The notes beneath the pieces were generated by a model, which searched no databases, was not told the DNA's origin, and worked only from the letters and a program-made list of their open reading frames with translations. Below, one piece after another: positions 1 through 6,218 of a DNA stretch of 64,000 nt; position 1 is the stretch's first letter, and each line of letters begins with the position of its first letter. A program made the position numbers and the translations under genes. Source of the stretch: an uncultured Treponema sp. (GTDB lineage: Bacteria; Spirochaetota; Spirochaetia; Treponematales; Treponemataceae); the NCBI RefSeq assembly GCF_946187725.1, contig NZ_CAMHSK010000005.1:82612-146611 (forward strand), in the 5' to 3' direction.

Positions 1-72
1 GGAAAATCGATTGAAGCAGAACTTCTTTCACGAATTGAGAAAGATATACGGGAGGTATGCAAATTGGTGTAA
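1..72 (+). CDS. C-terminal end of a protein cut by the window edge
   Basis: Frame 1 is open from the first base to a TAA at 70-72 and gives about 23 residues of a charged, helix-like tail (ending IREVCKLV). It points towards the leftward RNase III-like gene that ends at 100, so the two genes would converge with a 27-nt gap. The product cannot be named from so short a piece, and a chance open frame is possible. Confidence 0.35.
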   Translation, partial: GKSIEAELLSRIEKDIREVCKLV

Positions 73-99
73 ATCCTTAAAACGAAGGATGCCCTTATT

Positions 100-1059
100 T
101 CAAAACGCTTCTTTTCGTAAAATCATCGCCCGCTTCAACAATCCGATTCCAATGAGTTTTCTCGATGGAATAGATTTTTCTTCCTGTTTTGAATTTTCTA
201 GAAAATTCAGCATGGCCTTAGCCGCCGCATGCTTTGCCTTTTTGACATACTTTAGGTTAAGCATTTCAACCGATGTCAAAGATTTTTTCGAAATGCTTAT
301 TTCCTTCGTTTGGTCAACAGTCTGCTTTTTTGTGACATTCTGCGTACTCAGATAACCGTATGCCAATTCTGCCGCCATATTTTGTGCTTCTTCCGCTGAA
401 TTGCCGTTTCCAACAAACAACTCGTTAACAGTTTGAACAGAAACAGCACAATCATAACGAGTTCCATTATTCCAAAAAGAGTATGTCGGCAAACACAACC
501 CTTTTCCTTCACAATAATTATGCAATTTTTCCGTAGCATTTTCCGCACTTTTGTCGTATTTCAGCAGTTCCGAAGCAACACGCGACAAAACTTCCATATT
601 CCATTTTGAATCTATCGCAACCGCTCCCAAAACAGACTCAATCAAATCACCTTTCTTGTTCTTTCTGTCATGTAAAAAATAAGCGTGAGCACGCTCTAGA
701 TAAGAATCGAATTCAAGGACATTTGAGCAATGTGCTAGTTTCTCATTTTTGACCAACCGAGTTTTTTCTTCAGAAAGATTTCCTTCCGTTACCGAAGAAA
801 CAAACTGTCCGCTTGCATCAACATAGCAAAACTCAGAAGCGAGATTCTTAACTACAGCAACCCCCAGAACCGCATCACCTATGAATTCCAAAATCTGATA
901 ATTCTGTACCCGATTCTGTGTGGCGGCTGAGAGAGAAGAGGAGATAAAAGCCTGCTTAAGAAGTACAGGATTAACAAACTGATAACCTATTTTCTGCTGA
1001 ATGAAAAAAAGTGTTGTCTCGTCCATATCGTAACTGTAGAATCTCCAAGTATATTGCAC
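100..1059 (-). CDS. Divergent ribonuclease III-like protein with double-stranded-RNA-binding domain
   Basis: The protein looks like a double-stranded-RNA endonuclease of the RNase III family. The signature LEFIGDAVL lies at about residues 57-65 and the second acidic helix, GDLIESVLGAV, at about 138-148, so the family's catalytic Asp and Glu positions appear retained. A dsRNA-binding domain follows at about 175-240. A second stretch resembling only the C-terminal helix of a dsRBD (KKAKHAAAKAMLNFL) lies near 277-291. At 319 aa it is longer and more diverged than usual housekeeping RNase III (about 230-250 aa). The longest frame starts at GTG 1059; ATG at 1026 (MDETTLFF) is an alternative. It lies 7 nt after the upstream gene's stop, so translational coupling is plausible. 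It may be the only RNase III or an extra copy; the window cannot decide. Confidence 0.7.
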   Translation of the reverse strand: MQYTWRFYSYDMDETTLFFIQQKIGYQFVNPVLLKQAFISSSLSAATQNRVQNYQILEFIGDAVLGVAVVKNLASEFCYVDASGQFVSSVTEGNLSEEKTRLVKNEKLAHCSNVLEFDSYLERAHAYFLHDRKNKKGDLIESVLGAVAIDSKWNMEVLSRVASELLKYDKSAENATEKLHNYCEGKGLCLPTYSFWNNGTRYDCAVSVQTVNELFVGNGNSAEEAQNMAAELAYGYLSTQNVTKKQTVDQTKEISISKKSLTSVEMLNLKYVKKAKHAAAKAMLNFLENSKQEEKSIPSRKLIGIGLLKRAMILRKEAF

Positions 1060-1066
1060 AAGGAAA

Positions 1067-1531
1067 TCACTGTAAAATTCCCCCCGGTCTTCGTTTTCTT
1101 TTTGAAGCTATTGCAGCCACAGTTGCCAATCTCTCACAATTTGTGACCGGTTTTGATTCGCCTTCTGCAGTATCTTCTTTAGGAAGAATCTTTTTTGTAA
1201 TAAGAATAAGATCGTCTTCCTTATCTTCAATCATTTTAATTCGTGCAACAGGATTATCCTTTTCCACAAGCAGAATTTGAGAAGATTTTTTAGCCGTCTT
1301 TCGTAAAGACTCCGCATTTAGTTCTGAAAGCTCCAGATGCTCAGCCATCATATCCGAAAGAATATGATTCACCACATTATCCACGCTTTGATTAGACTTT
1401 TCCGCGAGTTGATTCAAATAGTCTATAGCGATTTTATCCAATTCTAATTCTGTATCAATCCAGCGTTCCAGCGGTGTGATGATCACCTTGTCGAAGTTAA
1501 TTTTTACATCTTTCGTAATTTTCATGTGCAA
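1067..1531 (-). CDS. Hypothetical protein (154 aa)
   Basis: Family not recognised. The protein is rich in charged residues. Its N-terminal part has a beta-strand-like start followed by helices around LELDKIAIDYLNQLAEKSNQSVDNVVNHILSDMM (positions about 28-62), which could be a ribbon-helix-helix-like DNA-binding or dimerisation region. The C-terminus is basic (KRKRRPGG). The start follows a purine-rich AAAAGGAG stretch at about 1536-1543. It probably forms an operon with the downstream RNase III-like gene. Near its 3' end it contains TCACAATTTGTGACCGG, the same motif as the intergenic palindrome at 1573-1597, so that motif spans several features here. Confidence 0.55.
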   Translation of the reverse strand: MHMKITKDVKINFDKVIITPLERWIDTELELDKIAIDYLNQLAEKSNQSVDNVVNHILSDMMAEHLELSELNAESLRKTAKKSSQILLVEKDNPVARIKMIEDKEDDLILITKKILPKEDTAEGESKPVTNCERLATVAAIASKRKRRPGGILQ

Positions 1532-1572
1532 CTCCTTTTACCATATCGCAATCTGCGATGAGTCATATTTTG

Positions 1573-1597
1573 AACTGGTCACAATTTGTGACCAGTT
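1573..1597. repeat. Perfect 12-bp-arm palindrome, operator-like
   Basis: Arms AACTGGTCACAA and TTGTGACCAGTT flank one central T. It lies in the gap between the ORF6N gene and the 154-aa gene. The core GGTCACAA/TTGTGACC recurs inside the ORF6N gene (1955-2105) and near 1135-1152. It could be a binding site for a local regulator or one unit of a mobile palindromic repeat. Confidence 0.6.
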
Positions 1598-1600
1598 ACA

Positions 1601-2299
1601 TCAATCGTTTGTAAATCCGATTTTGCGTTCTGACTTTGGCTCTTCAATCAGATTGTTTAGTACTTGAATAATCTGACTAATTTTTCTATCCTGCTCGAAG
1701 AACTTTTTGTCACAATGGTCGATGTGAAGCAGAAGCAAGCGACGAATTTCTGCAAGTTCAGCCTTATCGTCCGTTTTGACAATCTGCGAACTGACATAGT
1801 GCCTTAGCTGAACAAAAGCATTCATGATACGGATACTCACTTGAACCGCTGTTTCACTACGCAGAACAGCTGAAAGCATGGCTACACCTTGCACGGTAAA
1901 GACATAGGGAAGATATTTTGAATGTTTACCACGCAGACTGTCGTTTTCATCGTTTAAGGTCGAAATTTGCGACCTTAGAGAATCATTTTCGCTGTTTAAG
2001 GTCACAGATTGTGATTTTAAAGAATCATTTTCCATTTTTGAGGTCACAGACTGTGACCTCAAAACTTCATCCGGCTTTGAGGTCGCAAATTGCGACCTCA
2101 AAAAATCGTATTCTTCTGAAGTCAACTGAAATCGAAATTCTTCTGGAAATCGCTCAATATTTCTCTTTACGGCTTCAGTAATTCGTTTCGTCTCCACGCC
2201 GTACAGTTCTGCCAAGTCACGGTCAATCATAACCTGCTTGCCACGAATGAGAAAAATCTTGCTCTCAACCAAAATTGGGGTAATATCCTCATTTTTCAT
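1601..2299 (-). CDS. ORF6N-domain DNA-binding protein with repeat insert
   Basis: The N-terminal 60-70 residues carry the ORF6N pattern (VESKIFLIRGKQVMIDRDLAELY... TKRITEAVKRN...RFPEEFRFQL), a DNA-binding module common in phages and accessory elements. The conserved ORF6N tail LPYVFTVQGVAMLSAVLRSE follows at about 130-150, then a helical C-terminus. Between them (about 65-120) is a repetitive insert of 8-16-residue units of type LRSQ-x-x-T-S/L plus NDSLR. At DNA level each unit is palindromic. Such proteins usually mark prophage or island DNA; no phage structural genes are visible. Function is probably transcriptional or anti-repressor-like, but this is inference. Confidence 0.75.
   Translation of the reverse strand: MKNEDITPILVESKIFLIRGKQVMIDRDLAELYGVETKRITEAVKRNIERFPEEFRFQLTSEEYDFLRSQFATSKPDEVLRSQSVTSKMENDSLKSQSVTLNSENDSLRSQISTLNDENDSLRGKHSKYLPYVFTVQGVAMLSAVLRSETAVQVSIRIMNAFVQLRHYVSSQIVKTDDKAELAEIRRLLLLHIDHCDKKFFEQDRKISQIIQVLNNLIEEPKSERKIGFTND
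1955..2105. repeat. Array of palindromic units within the ORF6N gene
   Basis: At least four units of about 24-27 bp with core GAGGTCxCAxxxTGxGACCTC occur here. The two rightmost are near-perfect palindromes with 13-bp arms (for example TTTGAGGTCGCAA around one central A). Each unit encodes one LRSQ-x-x-T-S/L repeat. Unit-to-unit changes (GGTCACAG, GGTCGCAA, GGTCGAAA) are largely compensated on the opposite arm in the outer units, as expected if hairpin structure, not only protein, is conserved. Confidence 0.7.
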
Positions 2300-2332
2300 A
2301 GTCTGATTTTACATCGACTGAAATCGAAAAAC

Positions 2333-2355
2333 ATTAAGTTACTAACTTAATGACA
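2333..2355. repeat. 23-bp repeat copy 1
   Basis: ATTAAGTTA then C, TAACTTA, A, TGACA: a palindromic core followed by TGACA. It differs at two positions from 9968-9990. It lies between divergent genes (ORF6N leftward, XRE rightward), so it may be an operator, a promoter element or an old recombination site. Confidence 0.5.
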
Positions 2356-2434
2356 AAGGTCAAAAATTGTGCTTCACTGCGAAAGTCTTCCACAAAACAC
2401 TTGCCGTTTCTGAAAATGATTATTATCTTCAATA

Positions 2435-2842
2435 ATGATGGCAACTTACAAAATCAGTCCAAATTTCTCAATTCCCGTAATTGATGTCCCTGCGACCTCA
2501 AAGAATCTCAAATCTTTGCGTGAAAGTCACAATATTACCGTTGCACAGGTTCAAAAACTTTTAGGGATGGAGAATCCGCAATCAATTTACAGCTGGGAAA
2601 ATTCAGAAAACAAATATTTGCCCCGTCTGGATAACCTTGTTTTTCTTGCAAAACTTTATAAAGTTTCAATTGATGAGTTGCTTGTAATCAAAATGGAGAA
2701 AACAGATGGCATGGCTGTCTGTGAGCCGGGAATGCCGTTTGGGATTCTGCAAGAAACTTTGGAATTCATTACACAAACGACAAGTCCTGCTACGAAGATT
2801 GCTATTGAGAAATATTACGGATTTTCACTTGGAGTACAATAA
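2435..2842 (+). CDS. XRE-family helix-turn-helix regulator
   Basis: A Cro/C1-type HTH is visible at about residues 24-80: LKSLRESHNITVAQVQKLLG, then the recognition helix region with IYSWENS, then LPRLDNLVFLAKLYKVSIDELL. The C-terminal 45 residues are of unknown function. The start codon is ATG 2435 or the next ATG at 2438. A TATTAT hexamer at about 2410-2415 may be a -10. It is divergent from the ORF6N gene across a 135-bp gap holding the 23-bp repeat, a typical arrangement for a local regulator. Confidence 0.8.
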   Translation: MMATYKISPNFSIPVIDVPATSKNLKSLRESHNITVAQVQKLLGMENPQSIYSWENSENKYLPRLDNLVFLAKLYKVSIDELLVIKMEKTDGMAVCEPGMPFGILQETLEFITQTTSPATKIAIEKYYGFSLGVQ

Positions 2843-2957
2843 GATTGTACACATTAAGGAGATTCCGACCTGTCGCAAAATGTTTACATTGTTATTAAAG
2901 TTGTTGTTAAAAAATTACGCCAGTGACTGATATTCCAAGAGGTGTGAAGAAAACTCA

Positions 2958-3076
2958 GCGTTAGGCTATGGAGCACCGTAGTTCCGAAGCGAACAAAGAG
3001 AGCGTAGGAATGAAGCGACAGCGGAAGTGCGGAACAGCCGACCCGAAAAGAGCGAAGCGACTGTAGGGTAACGCCC
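2958..3076. repeat. Dispersed GC-rich intergenic repeat, copy A
   Basis: It opens with TTAGGCTATGGAGCACCG, contains AAGTGCGGAACAGCCGACC and ends GTAGGGTAACGCCC. The first two blocks recur with few changes in copy B at 25571-25659. The base composition is clearly richer in G+C than the flanks and no gene is evident. Short frames through it are best regarded as non-coding. Confidence 0.65.
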
Positions 3077-3109
3077 ATCGTTTTCTTTGTTATTTGAACG
3101 CCCAAATAT

Positions 3110-3718
3110 TTACTCTTGTTCTTGCTCGTTCTTCCCCCGAATCCGGTTTATCACCCCACCGATTTTGCCAGAAACTTTCTTTACCTCAACGATTTTCCAT
3201 TCTTCAAGAAGCGGAATAAAACTTTCGCTGCCGTTCTCCGCAATTTTATCCAGAAGAAGCAAAATGACCTGACGATTCCGGGTTTTCAGAATCTCGATGA
3301 AAGCCTTTCGCCTCTCCAAGTCCGAAATCTCGCACATAATCTCACGGAAGTTCTCAAAAAGCTCGTTAGTGTAAGTTTCTTTTTCGATTTCCCAGCCAGC
3401 GGGAGTGAACACAATAAGCGGAAGTTTCTTCGAATATTCAATAGCGAGGTAGTCGTGCTCAATCGCCCAGTCCACACGGTTCGAGACTTCCTCCGCCGAA
3501 AGTTCGGAAAACGCACCATACGCAGGGCTTTTGTCCAGCTGATATTCCAAGATTTTCTTGTCCTTAGAACCTTTCAGAATCTTGGTGAGCATCGACCGAC
3601 CGCCAGTCGCAATAATTTCGTCAGCTGCACGGAGAATCATACGCAATTCTTCATCTGAGAGTTTTCGGATTTTCCCGCTGTCGAGAGAGTAGGGAAATCG
3701 CTTTTGGTTTCGGGACAT
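3110..3718 (-). CDS. RQC-minor-like DNA-binding protein
   Basis: The central part (about residues 25-110) reads as a winged-helix resembling the small stand-alone RQC (RecQ C-terminal) proteins annotated as RQC-minor-1: LRAADEIIATGGRSMLTKILKGSKDKKI, then FSELSAEEVSNRVDWAIEHDYL and a wing-like IVFTPAGWEIEKE. The C-terminal half has helices with a Glu/Lys-rich tail. Known RQC domains bind DNA ends or forks; the stand-alone family has been linked computationally to stress and conflict operons. A TATAAT at about 3759-3764 (minus strand) and AGGAG just before the start support expression. The family call is from memory of sequence shape. Confidence 0.55.
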   Translation of the reverse strand: MSRNQKRFPYSLDSGKIRKLSDEELRMILRAADEIIATGGRSMLTKILKGSKDKKILEYQLDKSPAYGAFSELSAEEVSNRVDWAIEHDYLAIEYSKKLPLIVFTPAGWEIEKETYTNELFENFREIMCEISDLERRKAFIEILKTRNRQVILLLLDKIAENGSESFIPLLEEWKIVEVKKVSGKIGGVINRIRGKNEQEQE

Positions 3719-3790
3719 TTTGAGACTCCTGCTGATGAGTTTCTGGAAAAATTATAGCATCGACAAAGGATTTTAGATACAATTTGATAC

Positions 3791-4342
3791 ATGGGAAAGA
3801 CAACTGCAAAAGACCTGACCATCGCACAACTCAAAAAAATGCTGACTGAAAAATCAAAAGAAGAAATAATCTATTTTCTTGCAAATTTGTACAAATATTC
3901 CCCAAGTGTGAAGCAAGCCGTGAACATAAACTTCAATCCACAATATGGCGAAAAACTTCTGGCCGAAGCACAATCAAAAATCGACAAACTCTGCTTTCCG
4001 AACACAAAGAGTGGAATCCCATACAATTTTTCCATTTCGGGCATAAAAGCTATCGTAAAAGACTTCAAGAATGTCTGCAATGATGAAAAACTGATAGCCC
4101 AACTCAATCTTCACTGTGCAAAAAATCTTATAGAATTCACCAACACTTTCGGTGACATTGACGAGTCTTTTTACAATGCCCTCGAACGCTATTTCTATGA
4201 TGCAGCTATAATCATTGGAAGTTATGACGATATGTACGAGAAATATTTCCAGAGTTTGGAAAACCTTTGGGAGCAGACTTACGATGTTGGATGGGGATTA
4301 TACGATGAACTTTCGGATACGCTGGACAGGATACGGAGATAA
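3791..4342 (+). CDS. Hypothetical helical protein, DUF6155-like
   Basis: An all-helical 183-aa protein with an N-terminal LTIAQLKKMLTEKSKEEIIYFLANLYKYSPSVKQAV segment typical of small DUF6155-type proteins. Function is unknown. The hexamer TACAAT at 3778-3783 lies only 7 nt before ATG 3791 and no ribosome-binding site is present, so the mRNA may be leaderless. It is divergent from the RQC-minor-like gene (72-bp gap), suggesting a shared control region. After its stop, 4343-4463 holds nothing recognised. Confidence 0.6.
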   Translation: MGKTTAKDLTIAQLKKMLTEKSKEEIIYFLANLYKYSPSVKQAVNINFNPQYGEKLLAEAQSKIDKLCFPNTKSGIPYNFSISGIKAIVKDFKNVCNDEKLIAQLNLHCAKNLIEFTNTFGDIDESFYNALERYFYDAAIIIGSYDDMYEKYFQSLENLWEQTYDVGWGLYDELSDTLDRIRR

Positions 4343-4463
4343 GACAAATTTAACGATAATTGGAGTTTAAGAGGACTTTGTTTTCCATTTTTACTGTTCC
4401 AATGTCTTTATCCGTATATTTTTTCGAAAAAATCTTTTAGTTTCATGAGAATAAGAGAGGTAG

Positions 4464-5600
4464 TTATAGAAATTCCTTGAAATCATCGAGATATGTTTCC
4501 CTGATTTTCTTTATTGCGTCAATCGTCGGTCGCAATGTCTTTTTGTCTTGGCTTTCCGGGTTCTTTACGATTCTTTTCGCCTGTATGTCCGCCGCAAAGA
4601 GTGCGATGAGTTTCTGCGTCCTACACTTTGACTTGACGCGCTTCTTGAAAGTGCCGTTGGTCATATAGCACGCTCCCGCACAAGTCCTGCAAATCGGGTA
4701 GATATAGCAGTTGTTGTAACAATCTTCGTCTATGAAGTTGTCAATATTTTTATAGTCTATTTCCTGCAGCTTAGAAATTTGCTCTCGTGAAAATGTCATA
4801 GGAGTTATGAACGGACACGGATATTTCTGACCGTCCACGTCAAAAAATATCGCACCATCGCCAATTCCGCACCATTTCTTTCTCTCGAATGGTTTTCTCT
4901 CGCAATAATGAAGGTTGAGGTTGAGCATTTGGTCGAGTTCCAGAGTATCATTTTCGACATAGAAAGTAGAGAGTTCTTTTAGTTGAGCGGCAAGATCTTT
5001 TATGTATTCGTCCTTGTCCCAATTGAAATCGCCTTCGAATTCGTTGACTCCACCTATCAGAAATCCTAGCGAATGAACAAATTTTATATTGTGTGCCAAA
5101 TGTTTCAGAGAATAATCGGAGAGAGTCATTTTTATGCTTTGCTCTTTCCAGTTGTTTCTGAAAAAATCAATATCGATTTTATTAAAAGAATTCGAGCGGT
5201 TGTGGTTGTGCGTGTCCATATCGCCGTCCAAACTCAATCCAAGCCAGAAATGTCTTTTGTTTTGGGCGAACCAAACTTTCATTTCCTCTGTCAAAAGAGT
5301 TCCATTCGTTGTTGCATAAAATAAATACGGATAAGATGGGTTCAACTGTCTTGCGTATTCAAACATCTGTTTAATGAGTTTGAATTCTAAAAGAGGTTCT
5401 CCACCAATTAGACCGATTTCAACTTCTTTCATGTTACTTGGAACATTCTGGAAAATCCAGTCTATGACTTTTTTTGCGGTGTCGAATGTCATTCTAGCAG
5501 TACAATCATGCTTCTGATAGCAATAAATGCAATTCAAATTACAATTATGGGTAATACAAATTGTTGGTGAGAATCTATATTTTCTACTCATATAATACAA
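4464..5600 (-). CDS. Radical SAM/SPASM peptide-modifying enzyme
   Basis: The AdoMet-cluster motif C-x3-C-x2-C is in THNCNLNCIYCYQ (about residues 17-29). Usual radical SAM features follow (IGLIGGEPLLEF, ATTNGTLL, LSLDG). The C-terminal third carries a Cys-rich SPASM-type region: CGIGDG..., YPCPFI, CYNNCYIYPICRTCAGACYM and a final KSKC. This is the architecture of enzymes that install thioether or other crosslinks in ribosomal peptides. It begins 6 nt after the stop of the Cys-rich small gene 5607-5801, its obvious substrate candidate. ATG 5600 gives MYYM; the second Met, 5591, is equally possible. Exact linkage chemistry cannot be read from sequence. Confidence 0.88.
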   Translation of the reverse strand: MYYMSRKYRFSPTICITHNCNLNCIYCYQKHDCTARMTFDTAKKVIDWIFQNVPSNMKEVEIGLIGGEPLLEFKLIKQMFEYARQLNPSYPYLFYATTNGTLLTEEMKVWFAQNKRHFWLGLSLDGDMDTHNHNRSNSFNKIDIDFFRNNWKEQSIKMTLSDYSLKHLAHNIKFVHSLGFLIGGVNEFEGDFNWDKDEYIKDLAAQLKELSTFYVENDTLELDQMLNLNLHYCERKPFERKKWCGIGDGAIFFDVDGQKYPCPFITPMTFSREQISKLQEIDYKNIDNFIDEDCYNNCYIYPICRTCAGACYMTNGTFKKRVKSKCRTQKLIALFAADIQAKRIVKNPESQDKKTLRPTIDAIKKIRETYLDDFKEFL

Positions 5601-5606
5601 TCTATT

Positions 5607-5801
5607 TTATCGAGATGAATCAAAACAACCGCTAGAACAATCTCCTGAACAACCTCCGTCACAACCTCCTTCACAACTTCCTGTACAGCCCCAGCATGAA
5701 TCGTGTTCATCTGAAAACTCATATTTGATAGTGAAATCTGTTAATGTTTCTTGTATTGTAGTTAATTTTTCCATTATCAAATTATCCAAAACTGTAGTCA
5801 T
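5607..5801 (-). CDS. Cys/Gly-rich RiPP precursor peptide
   Basis: A 64-residue peptide in two parts. A leader of about 34 residues (MTTVLDNLIMEKLTTIQETL...) is followed by a core with seven Cys spaced C-x2-C then five C-x3-C, with only Gly, Asp, Ser, Glu and Thr between the last six, ending CFDSSR. Regular C-x3-C spacing next to a radical SAM/SPASM enzyme is the hallmark of thioether RiPPs such as sactipeptides or ranthipeptides. AAGGAGA lies just before ATG 5801. A consensus promoter is at 5833-5861. No protease or exporter is adjacent. Confidence 0.85.
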   Translation of the reverse strand: MTTVLDNLIMEKLTTIQETLTDFTIKYEFSDEHDSCWGCTGSCEGGCDGGCSGDCSSGCFDSSR

Positions 5802-5832
5802 TGATGTCTCCTTCTAAAAGTTTATAACTAAA

Positions 5833-5861
5833 ATCATATATTCATATATCAAAACTGTCAA
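5833..5861 (-). promoter_or_regulatory. Promoter of the RiPP precursor with overlapping AT-palindrome
   Basis: On the minus strand TTGACA (5861-5856), a 17-bp spacer and TATGAT (5838-5833) form a near-ideal sigma-70 promoter. The spacer contains ATATAT-GA-ATATAT, a palindrome that could be the operator of the divergent XRE regulator at 5904. Confidence 0.75.
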
Positions 5862-5903
5862 TAAAAATTATATACGATTATATCTAAATTGATATAAGGA
5901 AAA

Positions 5904-6218
5904 ATGAGCTTAGAAAAAACTGTTATTGATAACATAAAGAGAATTCGCAAAGAAAAAGGCATTACACAGGAACAACTAGCTGAAGCCTGCAACACCGCAA
6001 CAAGCTATATTGGTCTTATGGAAATCTATAAGAATGTACCGAAATTATCCACGATTGAGAAAATCGCAATCGCTCTTGGCGTTGAACCGCAAGTTCTCTT
6101 TCAGAAAACAGAACCAGATTCAGACAACGAAAAGAAAATAGAAATGATAAAGAATAATGTTTTACAAACTTTAGAAAAAGAGCTGATTCGCTCACTAAGG
6201 GAAAATTTTACTTTGTAA
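5904..6218 (+). CDS. XRE-family regulator divergent from the RiPP genes
   Basis: A compact Cro/C1 HTH occupies residues about 8-63: NIKRIRKEKGITQEQLAEACNT, SYIGLMEIYKNVPKLSTIEKIAIALGVEPQVLF. A short helical tail follows. It is divergent from the precursor gene across 102 bp of very AT-rich DNA with several TATATC/GATATA half-sites, so control of the RiPP operon and of itself is likely. GGAAAA precedes ATG 5904. Its last 24 bases overlap the 3' end of the convergent helicase gene. Confidence 0.85.
   Translation: MSLEKTVIDNIKRIRKEKGITQEQLAEACNTATSYIGLMEIYKNVPKLSTIEKIAIALGVEPQVLFQKTEPDSDNEKKIEMIKNNVLQTLEKELIRSLRENFTL

Noticed and set aside
11..355. Rightward 114-aa open frame at the window start
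   Set aside because: It lies antisense to the RNase III-like gene, which has clear catalytic motifs; the frame has no family resemblance.
1955..2105. CRISPR array
   Set aside because: Repeat units are palindromic, 24-27 bp, variable and in frame within a coding sequence, with no unique spacers and no cas genes.
2884..3105. 73-aa leftward frame
   Set aside because: It runs through the dispersed GC-rich repeat; the protein is low-complexity and the repeat recurs elsewhere without keeping the frame.
3116..3658. Rightward 180-aa frame
   Set aside because: Exact antisense of the RQC-minor-like gene, which has a promoter, a ribosome-binding site and domain structure.
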